Shown: positions 16,919-26,305, numbered from the stretch's first letter. The stretch: 64,000 bases of DNA from Halomarina rubra (GCF_023699475.1 NZ_JALXFV010000002.1:186001-250000), one strand, 5' to 3'. Numbers and translations: made by a program. Notes: generated from the sequence alone by a model not told the origin.

Positions 16919-17455
16919 TCACTCCGCCCAGTCCGGCGTCTCGCCGCGGACGGTCTCGACGCGCTCCGGGTCGTCCCGGCCCCCGGCGAAGAAGAACACG
17001 GGGTCGCCGTGGTCGGCGTAGCGGTGGGCGACGAACCCGCGGAGGTACCGTCCCATCGTGTCACGTGGTCGCTCGCCCGGACGCTGTTCGAACCACAGCA
17101 GCGGCTCACCAGTGTCGTCGTCGTAGACCGTGACGGCGTCGACGTCGATGTACGCGCCCGCCTCGTCCTCCTCGACGCCGAAGCGTCCCTCGTCGTCGAG
17201 CGGTACGGTGAGGAGCTGTTCCCATCGTCGTTCGGCGGGGTCCCAGCCGACGACGTAGAGTCGGCGGTCGCCCTCTCGCTCGACGGTGACGTGGGTCAGG
17301 CGGTCTTCCTCGGGGAAGCCGGCGACGGAGTCCAGCGAGAGCCGGTCGTCGCGGTCCAGCGCGCGGTACTGCGCGTCGGTGAGGCCGCCGTCGGGGAACG
17401 AGGAGAACGTCCGAACGGGGTCGCCGTCCGCGGGGTCGGGGGCGTCGTCGGTCAT
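16919..17455 (-). CDS. Conserved haloarchaeal hypothetical protein (178 aa)
   Basis: A 178-residue acidic protein beginning MTDDAPDPAD. It contains LTHVTVEREGDRRLYVVGWDPAERRWEQL and LLWFEQRPGERPRDTMGRYL, a pattern of repeated beta strands without membrane segments. No motif identifies an activity. It ends 33 nt from the tRNA scar and is directly upstream of nothing on its strand except the scar. Function unknown. Confidence 0.75.
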   Translation of the reverse strand: MTDDAPDPADGDPVRTFSSFPDGGLTDAQYRALDRDDRLSLDSVAGFPEEDRLTHVTVEREGDRRLYVVGWDPAERRWEQLLTVPLDDEGRFGVEEDEAGAYIDVDAVTVYDDDTGEPLLWFEQRPGERPRDTMGRYLRGFVAHRYADHGDPVFFFAGGRDDPERVETVRGETPDWAE

Positions 17456-17494
17456 GCGCGGCGGTACGCCCGCCCGGGTGTTAGCGCTCCCGCC

Positions 17495-17998
17495 TCACTC
17501 GACGCGGTCGCTGGTCTCGGTGTGCCGGTTCGCCAGGTGGACGTAGTGGTCGCCGGCGGCGGCCCACGGCGAGTCCGGGACCTCCTTGACGACGCTCGCG
17601 GGGGTGCCGGCGACGAGAGTCCGTGGTGGGACGTCGGTGTCTTCGGTGACGACGCTGCCCGCCGCCACCAGCGCGCGTTCGCCGACGGTGGCGTCGTTGA
17701 GGACGATAGCGCCCATCCCGACCATCGCGCGCTCCTCGACGGTCGCCCCGTGGACGACGGCGTTGTGACCGACGGTCGCGAACGGGCCGACGACGGCGTC
17801 CTCGTGACAGACCGCGCCGTCCTGGACGTTCGCACCCCGGTGGAGGTGGATGTGTCCGGAGTCCCCGCGGAGCACCGCGCCGGGCCAGACGCTCGCGTCG
17901 GCCTCGACGGTGACGTCGCCGACGACGGTGGCGTCGGGGTCGATGCGGGCGCTGTCGTCGATGGTCGGGGCCGTACCGTCGAACGTGCGGATGGTCAT
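17495..17998 (-). CDS. Gamma-class carbonic anhydrase family protein
   Basis: A 167-residue left-handed beta-helix protein with hexapeptide repeats. The zinc-binding His pattern is visible as VCHED and VGHNAVVHG. Family members are CO2 hydratases, but many homologues have other roles, so enzyme activity is probable rather than certain. The N-terminus starts FDGTAPTIDDSA, typical of this group. Confidence 0.88.
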   Translation of the reverse strand: MTIRTFDGTAPTIDDSARIDPDATVVGDVTVEADASVWPGAVLRGDSGHIHLHRGANVQDGAVCHEDAVVGPFATVGHNAVVHGATVEERAMVGMGAIVLNDATVGERALVAAGSVVTEDTDVPPRTLVAGTPASVVKEVPDSPWAAAGDHYVHLANRHTETSDRVE

Positions 17999-18161
17999 AC
18001 CGACCGGGCGTCGGCGACCGGCATAACCGTACGGCCCGACGGGTTCCGACTCTCGGCTGGTCGAGCGGAGAGTACCGTCGTGGGAGGACGCTCGCGTTCG
18101 ATTGACCGTCGATTCGGACGGTCACCACCGTTCACGGTGGTCCGGTTCCTCTGCCGAACCG

Positions 18162-18251
18162 ATGGTCCCCGACGACTCATCCCAGATCGAATCGACCTGT
18201 GACTGCTGTTCCGACGAACAGTGCTCGTGTGGGTGCTGTAACGACGACTGA
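18162..18251 (+). CDS. Tiny cysteine-rich ORF (29 aa)
   Basis: A 29-codon frame starting MVPDDSSQIEST and ending in CDCC, then CSCGCC, then NDD. Seven of 29 residues are Cys, arranged as two clusters, so a small metal-binding protein is plausible. No clear TATA box lies in front of it and it is too short for statistical support. It could be chance; the Cys density in a GC-rich genome is the only argument. Confidence 0.45.
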   Translation: MVPDDSSQIESTCDCCSDEQCSCGCCNDD

Positions 18252-18263
18252 GCCGACCGACGG

Positions 18264-18271
18264 CCTTTTTT
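18264..18271 (+). promoter_or_regulatory. T-rich box upstream of the BtpA-like gene
   Basis: A CCTTTTTT run lies 24-31 nt before the ATG at 18295. Confidence 0.4.
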
Positions 18272-18294
18272 CGCGACGGCGCGCGGAGCAATGC

Positions 18295-19086
18295 ATGAGT
18301 GACACGTTCCTCGATGCGACGCTGGTCGGGATGGTCCACCTCCCGCCGTTGCCGGGTGCGCCACGGTACGACGGTGACCGAGCGGCGGTCCGCGAGCGGG
18401 CGCTGGCCGACGCCCGCGCGCTGGCGGCCGGCGGCGTCGACGCCGTGATGGTCGAGAACTTCGGCGACGCGCCGTTCTACCCCGACGACGTCCCGAAGCA
18501 CGTCGTCGCCGAGATGACGGCGCTCGTCGCGGCCGTCCGTGCGGAGGTCGACCTGCCGGTCGGAGTCAACGTCCTGCGCAACGACGCCGAGGCGGCGCTG
18601 TCGGTCGCGGCCGCGACCGGTGCGTCGGCCATCCGCGTCAACGTCCACGCCGGCGCGCGCGTCACCGACCAGGGGGTCGTCGAGGGCCGCGCTCACGAGA
18701 CGATGCGCCTGCGCGAACGCCTCGACTGCGACGCGTCGGTGCTCGCGGACGTCGCGGTCAAACACAGCACGCCGCTGGGCGAGGAGGACGTCGTCCACGC
18801 GACGCACGACCTGGTCGAACGCGGCCTCGCCGACGCCGTCGTCGTCTCCGGGGCCGGCACCGGTCGCGCGATTCACGCCGGACAGCTTTCGAGTGTCGCC
18901 GGTGCGGCCGGCGCGGCGGGGGTCCCGACGTTCGTCGGGAGCGGCGTCACCCCGGAGACTGCACCGGGCATTCTCACCGTCGCCGACGGGGCCATCGTCG
19001 GCACTGCGCTCAAACGGGACGAGGACCCCGCCGGCCCGGTCGACGAGGAGCTCGTCCGGCGACTGGTCGACAACGTCGGCGAGTGA
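18295..19086 (+). CDS. BtpA family TIM-barrel protein
   Basis: A 263-residue protein matching the BtpA/SgcQ family. The first strand reads LVGMVHLPPLPGAPRY, followed by VDAVMVENFGDAPF, LPVGVNVLRNDAEAAL and VVVSGAGTGRAI, as in phosphate-binding TIM barrels. BtpA was named for photosystem I stability in cyanobacteria; in haloarchaea the role is unknown. A second ATG in another frame at 18291 is ignored. Confidence 0.88.
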   Translation: MSDTFLDATLVGMVHLPPLPGAPRYDGDRAAVRERALADARALAAGGVDAVMVENFGDAPFYPDDVPKHVVAEMTALVAAVRAEVDLPVGVNVLRNDAEAALSVAAATGASAIRVNVHAGARVTDQGVVEGRAHETMRLRERLDCDASVLADVAVKHSTPLGEEDVVHATHDLVERGLADAVVVSGAGTGRAIHAGQLSSVAGAAGAAGVPTFVGSGVTPETAPGILTVADGAIVGTALKRDEDPAGPVDEELVRRLVDNVGE

Positions 19087-19209
19087 GAGGAGTCGGGGTC
19101 GACCCGCCCACGTTCGACCGGGCGGGCGAACTGTCCCGGTGGTCTGAACGGCCCGAAAACGGCCCGGACGCTGGTTTAAGCCGTCCCCTGACCAATCTTC
19201 ACGTTGACC

Positions 19210-20010
19210 ATGTCGACTGACAGCAGTTCACTCGCTACTCGCGTCCGCTCGCTCGGTGCCAAGGACGTCGCGTTCTACCTGACCATCGTCGCGTTCATCG
19301 TGCTAGCGGCGGTGTTCTTCGGCCCGTTCGTGCTCGCACCGTTCATCGGGTGGTTCGTCCTGCCCGTCGAGATGCACTACGTCCACGACATGGCGTTCGG
19401 CGCGTTGCTGTTCGTCATGACCGCGGGGATGGCGATACAGCTGTATCGCCCGCTCCGACGCGGGGCCGCGCTCGTCCTCGCGGCGTTCATCGGGCTCGTC
19501 ATCATCCTCGTCTCGACGGCCATCGACGGGTTCGACCCGCTGTTCACGCTGCTCAACGGCCTCCCGGTTCTCGCGCTCGCGCTGCACCCGGCCGGGCGTG
19601 ACGCGCTCCGCCTCGAACGGCCCGCCGACCGGTACCTCGGACTCCTGACCGTCGTCGCAGCCGTGCCGTTGCTCGCGTTCGCGGTCCAGGAGGCGGGTCT
19701 CCAGATGAGTGCGACGGACGAACACGCCGCGTTCTTGCACTACGCGGGGATGGCGCTGCTCTCGGTGAGCATCGTCCTCGGAGGCGTCCTCGCGACGTTC
19801 GGGTCGCGCTTCGGGGCGTGGGCCGCGGGACTGATGATGGCCGTCTTCGCGCTCACGTCGATTCAGGCACCGACGCTCGTGTCGAGCCTCGGAACGACCG
19901 TCGGCTACGTGGTGCTCGTCGGGGCTATCGCGTTCGTCGCCGTCGAGGAGTACGAACGCTTCAGCGCCCGCCGGGAGCACCGGACCACCCAGGCCCCGCC
20001 GGCGGCCTGA
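19210..20010 (+). CDS. Multi-pass membrane protein, unknown function
   Basis: A 266-residue integral membrane protein with about eight helices, for example at 22-50, 58-78, 87-107, 112-128, 145-165, 175-195, 200-220 and 225-245. Intervening loops are short, and there is an acidic C-terminal tail. It begins with a Ser/Thr-rich stretch before the first helix. No transporter signature is recognisable. A TTG six bases upstream would add two residues. Confidence 0.75.
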   Translation: MSTDSSSLATRVRSLGAKDVAFYLTIVAFIVLAAVFFGPFVLAPFIGWFVLPVEMHYVHDMAFGALLFVMTAGMAIQLYRPLRRGAALVLAAFIGLVIILVSTAIDGFDPLFTLLNGLPVLALALHPAGRDALRLERPADRYLGLLTVVAAVPLLAFAVQEAGLQMSATDEHAAFLHYAGMALLSVSIVLGGVLATFGSRFGAWAAGLMMAVFALTSIQAPTLVSSLGTTVGYVVLVGAIAFVAVEEYERFSARREHRTTQAPPAA

Positions 20011-20157
20011 ATCAGCCCCGTTCTCCTCGGATTTTTCCGTCGCGACGACGGTTCCTCCCGACCGGTCCGCGTGAACCGACCTCCGACCTGGGCGGCGGTG
20101 TGACCGGCCCGCCGAACCGCCCCGCTTATTACCGGTATCCGTGCAACATTTGCCTAG

Positions 20158-21141
20158 ATGACCACCCACCGCGAGCCGCTGTCGTCGGTGCTGGAGACCG
20201 TCGGCGAGACCCCGTTGGTCGGCGTCCACGCCGCGCCCGACGACGTGCCCGTCTACGCCAAACTGGAGTCGTTCAACCCCGGTGCGAGCATCAAGGACCG
20301 CATCGGCGTCTACATGCTCGAATCGATGCTCGACGACGGGACGCTCGAACCGGGTGACACCGTCGTCGAACCGACTGCCGGCAACACCGGCATCGGGTTC
20401 GCGCTCGCGGCGGGCCAACTCGACGTCGAGGCGGTGTTCGTCGTCCCCGAGCGGTTCAGCCAGGAGAAACAGCAGTTGATGCGCGCGCTCGGCGCGGAGG
20501 TCGTCAACACGCCGACCGAAGACGGGATGCAGGGGGCCATCCAGCGCGCCGACGAGATCGCCGACGAGCGCGACGGCGTCGTCCCACAACAGTTCGCCAA
20601 CCCGCTGAACGCCGAGGCCCACTACGCGACGACCGCTCCCGAGATCGACGAGGCGCTCGACGGCGAGGTCGGAGCCGTCGTCGCCGGCTGTGGCACCGCG
20701 GGCACGCTCATGGGTCTCGCGCGCTACTTCCGCGAGAACCACCCCAGCACCCACGTCGTCGCCGTCCAGCCGGAGGGTAGTGTCTACCACCGGTTCTTCG
20801 AAGGCGAGGACGAGGACGCACACGGCGAGTACAAGACCGAAGGCATCGGCACTGGCGACATCGCGACGAACGAACTGTTCGACCCGGACCTCGTCGACGA
20901 CCTCGTCACGGTTCCCGACCGTGCCGCGCAGGACGAACTCAAGCGGCTCGCCCGCGAGGAGGGCCACCTCGTCGCCTCCTCCGCGGGTGCGGCGAGCGTC
21001 GCCGCCCTGCGGGTCGCCGAGCGAATCCGCGACGGTACGGTCGACGCGCCCTACGACTCGGTCGTCACGGTGTTCCCCGACTCCTCCGAGCGATACCTCT
21101 CGAAGGGTATCTACGACTCGTTCGAGGAGTGGTCGGGCTGA
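20158..21141 (+). CDS. PLP-dependent cysteine synthase family protein
   Basis: A 327-residue fold-type II enzyme. The PLP-binding lysine is in NPGASIKDRIG (about 41-50). The phosphate and substrate loops are TAGNTGIGFAL and CGTAGTLMG. The expected reaction is beta-replacement, such as O-acetylserine with sulfide or homocysteine-to-cystathionine synthesis. A cystathionine gamma-synthase-like gene lies two genes downstream, suggesting sulfur amino acid metabolism as a locus theme. Confidence 0.88.
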   Translation: MTTHREPLSSVLETVGETPLVGVHAAPDDVPVYAKLESFNPGASIKDRIGVYMLESMLDDGTLEPGDTVVEPTAGNTGIGFALAAGQLDVEAVFVVPERFSQEKQQLMRALGAEVVNTPTEDGMQGAIQRADEIADERDGVVPQQFANPLNAEAHYATTAPEIDEALDGEVGAVVAGCGTAGTLMGLARYFRENHPSTHVVAVQPEGSVYHRFFEGEDEDAHGEYKTEGIGTGDIATNELFDPDLVDDLVTVPDRAAQDELKRLAREEGHLVASSAGAASVAALRVAERIRDGTVDAPYDSVVTVFPDSSERYLSKGIYDSFEEWSG

Positions 21142-21177
21142 GGGCCAGCGCCCCGAGCGGGTGGCGACCCACTCGGC

Positions 21178-21546
21178 CTACGACTCGTCGGTCGCTTCGA
21201 GGTGCCGGACGGTCAGCTCCGTGTCGAGCGTCTCGTCGGTCGGGACGTACCGGCCCCGCTCGCCGGCCGTCTCGACCAGTCCCGCCGCTTCGAGTCGCGG
21301 GAGGTGCTCCTCGACGAGCTGTCGGTGGACCTCGTCGAAGCTGATCGGTCTATCTGCGGTGTGTTCGAACGCGCGGAGTCGGTCCGCGAGGTCGTACGTC
21401 GGCACCGGGTGGTAGTGAGCGGTGAGGTCGCGGAGGAGGAACCGTCGCCGCTCGTCGGTGAGCGGTGTCCCCGGTCGGTCTCCCCGTTCGTCGTCGGTGT
21501 CACCGTGGCGATTCTCGTGAGTGTCGGTGTCGGGTCGTTCGTGCAT
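21178..21546 (-). CDS. DUF7344-type winged-helix protein
   Basis: A 122-residue protein with a disordered Asp/Arg/His-rich start (about 1-30) and a winged-helix (about 33-100): DERRRFLLRDLTAHY, FDEVHRQLVEEHLPRLEAAGLVE and a wing GERGRYVP. It resembles the haloarchaeal DUF7344 group and is probably a transcription regulator. The divergent MFS gene is a possible target, though a shared operator was not found. Confidence 0.75.
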   Translation of the reverse strand: MHERPDTDTHENRHGDTDDERGDRPGTPLTDERRRFLLRDLTAHYHPVPTYDLADRLRAFEHTADRPISFDEVHRQLVEEHLPRLEAAGLVETAGERGRYVPTDETLDTELTVRHLEATDES

Positions 21547-21705
21547 GCTCGTCTCCCCGCTTGTGATGTCTTGACAAAGGGGAGTTAACAGTGGGCCTTC
21601 TCGGCTAAACGCGAACGCCGTCCCCCCCGCTGTCGGCGGTCCGGTCGGCCCGACGGCCTCCGGAGACCGACAGAGCTTCCTCCCGCTGCTCGTCACGCTC
21701 GGGCA

Positions 21706-23073
21706 GTGACAGAACGCTGGCTCTACGCCTGGGCGCTCGGGTCGGTCGCGTTCGGCGGGGCGTCGTTGCTCGTTCCGCTGTACCTCGTCGAACTGGGTGC
21801 GACGCCCGTCGACCTCGGTCTCCTCGCGGCGAGCGCCGCCGTCGTCGGCGCACCGGGTGCCATCGCCTTCGGCCGGTTCGCCAACCACGTCTCACACCGG
21901 CGGACGCTCGTCCTCCTCACGCTGGGAACCGTCGCGCTCGCACTGGGCGCGATTCCCACGCTCGACGGCGTCGCCGCGGTCGTCGTCGCCAACGCGGCGC
22001 TGTGGCTCGTCGTCGGGGGTGTCGCCCCGGTCCTGACGATGCTGGTCGTCGACGCCGCCCCCGAGTCGGCCTGGGGCGAACGCATCGGCCGGATGAACAA
22101 GTTCCAGGGCTACGGCTGGGCGGGCGGTCTCGTCCTCGGAACGGTCTGGCCGTTCGTCGGCGGCCTCTTCCTCCCGGACGCGGCCGTGACCCGAACGCTG
22201 TTCTGGGTGCTCGCGGCGTGTGCCACGGGCAGCGTCCTCGGTGCGACGCGGACGCTTCCGGCACCCGACCCCGAGGCCCACGTCACCGACGACCGGCGGG
22301 TCAGACGGGTCGCACGCCTGCTCGCTCGCTCCCGTCGCGGCGTGCGTGGAGCGGCGTTCGCGTTCTCGCCGAACCGACTGTACTGGGCGACCAGCGGACT
22401 CTGTCTCGGTCGCCTCCGCGGTCGCCTCGACGGCCCGCTCGCGACGTACTTCGTCGCCGCGACGCTCTTCTTCACCGGTTTCGCCGCCTTCTGGGCACCG
22501 CTGCCGCTGTTCCTGACCGAGGCAGAGTTCGGCTCCGCGGCGGTGTTCGGGCTGTATCTGGTCTCCAGTCTCGCGTCCGCGGTGTTGTACGAGGTGGCCG
22601 GCCGACTGGTGGCGCGCTTCGACGTGCGTATCCTCCAGACGGGTGCGCTCACAGCGCGTGGCCTGTTGTTCCCGCTCGTCGCGCTGGTCGTCGGCCTCGG
22701 CGGTGCGGCGCTCGGTCTCGGGACGGTCGCGTTGGTGCTCGCCGCCGTCGGGGTGACGTGGGCGGTCATCGCCGTCGTGGGGACGGCCATCGTCACGGGC
22801 CTCGCCGCCCCCGGCGTCCGCGGCGAGGTGCTCGGCGTGTACACCGCGCTCGGTGCGGTCGCGGGTGGGGTGGGTGGCGTGCTCGGTGGGTGGGTAGCGA
22901 CGTTCGGCTACCTCGTCGCGTTCGGGGTCGCGGGTGGGTTGGTCGTCGCCGGTGCGGGGCTGGTGTGGGCGGTCGGGTCGGTCGGCGGGGAGTCGGTGCC
23001 GCTGGTCGACGCGCGCCCTGACACCCCGTCGTACCGACGGTCCGGTCGGGCGGCGACCGACGACGAACGGTAA
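21706..23073 (+). CDS. MFS-type transporter
   Basis: A 455-residue membrane protein with about twelve helices, starting at GTG. The N-terminal half has LYAWALGSVAFGGASLLVPLYLVELG and a short positively charged loop between helices 2 and 3 (ASFGR-like FGRFANHVSHRR), as in the major facilitator family. A large cytoplasmic Arg-rich loop (about 190-225) splits the halves. Substrate unknown. The C-terminal tail is short and charged. Confidence 0.82.
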   Translation: MTERWLYAWALGSVAFGGASLLVPLYLVELGATPVDLGLLAASAAVVGAPGAIAFGRFANHVSHRRTLVLLTLGTVALALGAIPTLDGVAAVVVANAALWLVVGGVAPVLTMLVVDAAPESAWGERIGRMNKFQGYGWAGGLVLGTVWPFVGGLFLPDAAVTRTLFWVLAACATGSVLGATRTLPAPDPEAHVTDDRRVRRVARLLARSRRGVRGAAFAFSPNRLYWATSGLCLGRLRGRLDGPLATYFVAATLFFTGFAAFWAPLPLFLTEAEFGSAAVFGLYLVSSLASAVLYEVAGRLVARFDVRILQTGALTARGLLFPLVALVVGLGGAALGLGTVALVLAAVGVTWAVIAVVGTAIVTGLAAPGVRGEVLGVYTALGAVAGGVGGVLGGWVATFGYLVAFGVAGGLVVAGAGLVWAVGSVGGESVPLVDARPDTPSYRRSGRAATDDER

Positions 23074-23104
23074 GAATCACGGCGGCGGCCCGCCGACCCC
23101 GAGT

Positions 23105-24286
23105 ATGGACGACCAGGACGCACCCGACGACGAGGCGTTCGCCTTCGAGACACAGGCCATCCACGCCGGCCAGGAACCGGACCCACGGACGGGCGCGGTG
23201 ATGACGCCCATCTACGCCACCTCGACGTACGTACAGGACGGCCCCGGCGACCACCGCGGCTACGAGTACTCCCGGACGGGCAACCCGACACGGACCGCGC
23301 TGGAGGCGAACCTCGCGGCGCTCGAAGGCGGCGCGTACGGTCGGGCGTTCTCCTCGGGGATGGGAGCCATCAACACCGTGATGAACCTGCTCGAAGCGGG
23401 CGACCACGTCGTCACGGGTGACGACGTCTACGGCGGCACCCACCGCCTGTTCACGCAGGTGTACGACCAGTACGACGTCGAGTTCTCGTTCGTCGATATG
23501 ACCGACCTCGACGCCGTCGAGTCGGCGATGCGTCCCGAGACCGAACTGGTCTGGGCGGAGACGCCGACGAACCCGCTGATGCAGGTCGTCGACGTCCAGG
23601 CCGTCGCAGACGTCGCCCACGAGGGCGACGCGCTGTGTGCGGTCGACAACACGTTCGCCACGCCGTACCTCCAGCGCCCGCTCGAACACGGCGCGGACGT
23701 CGTCAGCCACTCGCTGACGAAGTACCTCGGCGGCCACTCCGACGTCGTCGGCGGTGCGCTCGTCACCGACGACGAGGACCTCGACGAACGCATCGCGTTC
23801 TACCAGAACTCCGTGGGCGCGACGCCCGACCCGTTCGGCTGCTTCCTCGTCCTGCGCGGGACGAAGACGCTCCCGGTGCGGATGGACCGCCACTGCGAGA
23901 ACGCCCGCGACCTCGCCGCGTGGCTCGACGACCACCCAGACGTGAGCGAGGTGTTCTACCCCGGTCTCGACAGCCACCCACAGCACGACGTCGCCGCCCG
24001 CCAGATGGACGACTTCGGTGGGATGCTCTCGTTCGAACTCGACGGCACGCTGGAGGAGGCTTCCGAACTCGTCAGTTCGACCGAGGTGTTCACCCTCGCC
24101 GAGTCCCTCGGCGGCGTCGAGAGCCTCATCGAACAGCCCGCGCCGATGACCCACGCCGCGGTCCCCAAGGCCGAACGCGAGGCGGCCGGTCTCACCGACG
24201 GCTTGATTCGAGTGAGCGTCGGCCTGGAGAGCGTCGAGGACCTGCGTGCCGACCTCGAACGGGCCATCGACGGCGCGCTGAACTGA
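23105..24286 (+). CDS. Cystathionine gamma-synthase / trans-sulfuration PLP enzyme
   Basis: A 393-residue fold-type I enzyme of the Cys/Met metabolism family. The active-site Lys lies in [18 protein letters not shown], the aspartate pairs with PLP nitrogen in [12 protein letters not shown], and [11 protein letters not shown] supplies the substrate-side Tyr/Arg. It could be a gamma-synthase, gamma-lyase or O-acetylhomoserine sulfhydrylase; sequence alone does not separate them. It follows an MFS gene and the cysteine synthase-like gene. Confidence 0.87.
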   Translation: MDDQDAPDDEAFAFETQAIHAGQEPDPRTGAVMTPIYATSTYVQDGPGDHRGYEYSRTGNPTRTALEANLAALEGGAYGRAFSSGMGAINTVMNLLEAGDHVVTGDDVYGGTHRLFTQVYDQYDVEFSFVDMTDLDAVESAMRPETELVWAETPTNPLMQVVDVQAVADVAHEGDALCAVDNTFATPYLQRPLEHGADVVSHSLTKYLGGHSDVVGGALVTDDEDLDERIAFYQNSVGATPDPFGCFLVLRGTKTLPVRMDRHCENARDLAAWLDDHPDVSEVFYPGLDSHPQHDVAARQMDDFGGMLSFELDGTLEEASELVSSTEVFTLAESLGGVESLIEQPAPMTHAAVPKAEREAAGLTDGLIRVSVGLESVEDLRADLERAIDGALN

Positions 24287-24324
24287 GGCCGCATCTCCCC
24301 CTCGCGGCCCCGACTCCCGACACG

Positions 24325-24330
24325 GTTTTC
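24325..24330 (+). promoter_or_regulatory. TATA-like box upstream of VOC gene
   Basis: GTTTTC lies 25-30 nt before the GTG at 24355. Confidence 0.4.
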
Positions 24331-24354
24331 GCGGTGCTCCGTCTCGGTGGACGC

Positions 24355-24978
24355 GTGAAGCCCTCCAGCGACTCACCGGCCCGCCTGTTCCACCTGCACG
24401 TCAACACGCCCGACGTCGCCGCACTCGAGTCGTGGCTCGACTCGCTCGGCGTTCCGCTTCGCCAGCGGTTCGGTATCCTCGACGGTGAGAGCGTCGCGCT
24501 CGCTCCCGGAGAGGACGCCCCCGACGGCTGGCGACTCCGCCTCCAGAGCCACCGCGTCGGCGCGGTGGACGTGACGCTCGCCCCCGGTCAGCGCCGGCGC
24601 TTCGACCACCTCGGAGTCGTCACGAACGCGTTCGACGACGTCGTCGTACGCGTCGAGGCGACCGGGTGGAGCGTCCGCGACCCCGACGGTCGTCGCCCGT
24701 TCGTGATGACGCCGTGGACGTTCCGTGTCGAGGTCCACCGCGCCGATAGCGACGTGGCCCGGTCGATCGGCCCCCGTGAGGACGCCCGTCTCGAACGTGT
24801 CGAGGTGCTCGTCCCCGAGGACGAAGCCGAGTCGGTTCGGTCGGGACTCCCGACGGTGTTCGGCGAACTGCCGGCGCTGGCGGTCTCGGGGGGCGACGTC
24901 GAACGAGCGACCCTCGGGGGGTTCACGCTCGCCGGCGACCGCGTCGAGACGACCGGGCCGGTGGCGCTCCCGGAGTGA
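24355..24978 (+). CDS. VOC-like fold protein
   Basis: A 207-residue protein starting at GTG. Residues 8-110 show FHLHVNTPDVAALESWLDSLGVPLRQRFG and RFDHLGVVTNAFDDVVVRVEA, like the alternating beta-alpha-beta repeats of vicinal oxygen chelate proteins. The second half repeats the pattern (ARLERVEVLVPED). The expected metal ligands are only partly apparent, so catalytic activity is doubtful. Confidence 0.65.
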   Translation: MKPSSDSPARLFHLHVNTPDVAALESWLDSLGVPLRQRFGILDGESVALAPGEDAPDGWRLRLQSHRVGAVDVTLAPGQRRRFDHLGVVTNAFDDVVVRVEATGWSVRDPDGRRPFVMTPWTFRVEVHRADSDVARSIGPREDARLERVEVLVPEDEAESVRSGLPTVFGELPALAVSGGDVERATLGGFTLAGDRVETTGPVALPE

Positions 24979-25017
24979 ACGCGGGTGGGGACTCGCTCGA
25001 CCGCGAGTCCCGGCGGG

Positions 25018-25023
25018 CTTTTT
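25018..25023 (+). promoter_or_regulatory. T-rich box upstream of the cupin gene
   Basis: CTTTTT lies about 29-34 nt before the ATG at 25052. Confidence 0.4.
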
Positions 25024-25051
25024 GTCGTGTCGCTCCCTCGCGTGGGACGTA

Positions 25052-25540
25052 ATGAAGAAGGTCGCGCTGGAGGACGTCCGCAACGAACCGAACCCGTTGA
25101 AGGTCCACGAGGTCCGCAAACCCGTCTCGAAGGTGCTCGGCACCGAGGAGTTCGCGATGAACTACTTCGAGTTGGGCGCTGGCGAGTCGTTCTCGGGCGG
25201 GATGCACACCCACCACGACCAGGAGGAGGTGTTCTACATCCAGGAGGGGACCGCGACGTTCCAGGTCCGCGAGGCGGTCGACGACGACACCGAACACCTC
25301 GAGGTCGGCCCCGACGAGGCCATCCGGTTCGAACCGGGCGAGTTCCAGCAGGGCGTCAACATGGGCGACGAGGAGGTCGTCGGCCTCGCGCTCGGTGCCC
25401 CCGGCGCGATGCACGACTGGGACGACATCGAGTCCATCGTCCACTGCCCCGAGTGCGGCGAGGAGACGGGCCACGACCTCGCGATGAAGGACGGGCGCTT
25501 CGAGATGACCTGCCGGACGTGCGGGAACGTCCAGGGCTGA
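25052..25540 (+). CDS. Cupin with C-terminal zinc ribbon
   Basis: A 162-residue two-part protein. Residues 35-112 form a cupin with GGMHTHHDQEEVFYIQEG and FEPGEFQQGVN, supplying the His and Glu ligands. Residues 130-162 add a zinc ribbon with HCPECGEE and TCRTCGN. Fusion of a small-molecule-binding cupin to a zinc ribbon suggests a sensor or protein-interacting metalloenzyme. Function unknown. Confidence 0.85.
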   Translation: MKKVALEDVRNEPNPLKVHEVRKPVSKVLGTEEFAMNYFELGAGESFSGGMHTHHDQEEVFYIQEGTATFQVREAVDDDTEHLEVGPDEAIRFEPGEFQQGVNMGDEEVVGLALGAPGAMHDWDDIESIVHCPECGEETGHDLAMKDGRFEMTCRTCGNVQG

Positions 25541-25619
25541 CTTCCCTCGCGACGGTAGCGACGATTTTCGTCGCCACGCAAGGGACAGGTTAGTGCTTCC
25601 GCACCGATTCATCTCGACC

Positions 25620-25772
25620 ATGACGCACGACAGCCACTCCGAGGTGCGAGAGCCACCGTACACCTACGAGTGTATGGACTGTGGCGAGCGCGTCGAGGCG
25701 GAGCACCAACCGGTCGCGTGTCGGAACTGCGGCGGCGAGATGCGAAACATCAGCGTGTCGAGCGAGCAGTGA
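25620..25772 (+). CDS. Small rubrerythrin-like zinc-ribbon protein (50 aa)
   Basis: A 50-residue protein with CMDCG at about 19-23 and CRNCG at about 34-38, which form a rubredoxin-like or zinc-ribbon knuckle (YTYECMDCGERVEAEHQPVA... in short). Haloarchaea have many such 'rubrerythrin-like' micro-proteins. There is no ferritin-like di-iron domain, so it is not a rubrerythrin. It is separate from the adjacent cupin gene by 80 nt. Confidence 0.8.
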   Translation: MTHDSHSEVREPPYTYECMDCGERVEAEHQPVACRNCGGEMRNISVSSEQ

Positions 25773-25794
25773 GCGTTTCGAGCGACGCCGTCGG

Positions 25795-26262
25795 TCACTC
25801 GGTCGTCGTCGGTGACGAACAGTACTGGTGTTCGTCTCCTGCGAGGAACCGGAACTCACCGTCGCCGTAGATTCGAAGAATTCGCATCTTACCGTCTGCG
25901 CTCGGTTTCGACACCGACGAGAAGACTCGTCGCTCATCACCGTCGACTCGGACGGCGAGTTGGTAGATTCCGGGCGTACAGCCGTCGAACTCCGTTGCCG
26001 GAACGGTCGCCCAGTTCGTCCCTCCTTCGCCGTCTTTCGGGGCTAACTCGTACGTCTGCCAGTGGACCACCTCGTCGTCACGGCGAATCAGGAGGTCCAC
26101 GTCGTGAGACTCCTCGTCGTCGTTGAACACCGCCACTTCGCCGACTCGATACGGTTCGGGTTCGTCCGGGTCGTCACCGTCGCCGAGCGCCGAACAGCCC
26201 GCGAGTGTGGCGAGACTGCCGGCGCTCGCGGCCAGCATCCGGCGACGACTGATGGAGGGCAT
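25795..26262 (-). CDS. Tat-exported lipoprotein
   Basis: A 155-residue protein with a twin-arginine signal (SRRRMLAASAGSLATLAGC, lipobox Cys about 23). The mature domain (about 38-150) is beta-rich, with GEVAVFNDDEESHDVDLLIRR and PGIYQLAVRVDGDERRV, suggesting an immunoglobulin-like fold. Two Cys residues (about 95 and 147) may form a disulfide. Function unknown. Confidence 0.82.
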   Translation of the reverse strand: MPSISRRRMLAASAGSLATLAGCSALGDGDDPDEPEPYRVGEVAVFNDDEESHDVDLLIRRDDEVVHWQTYELAPKDGEGGTNWATVPATEFDGCTPGIYQLAVRVDGDERRVFSSVSKPSADGKMRILRIYGDGEFRFLAGDEHQYCSSPTTTE

Positions 26263-26305
26263 TATGTCGGGAACGTAACAGCCGAGAATAAGTTTTCCGT
26301 CCGAC

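Noticed and set aside
16665-16922. 85-residue minus-strand ORF with GAEGFEPPT-like words
   Set aside because: It is a translation across the tRNA gene and its displaced copy, a known artefact.
19303-20967. 554-residue minus-strand ORF
   Set aside because: Antisense to the membrane protein and the cysteine synthase-like gene; composition typical of a GC-rich shadow frame.
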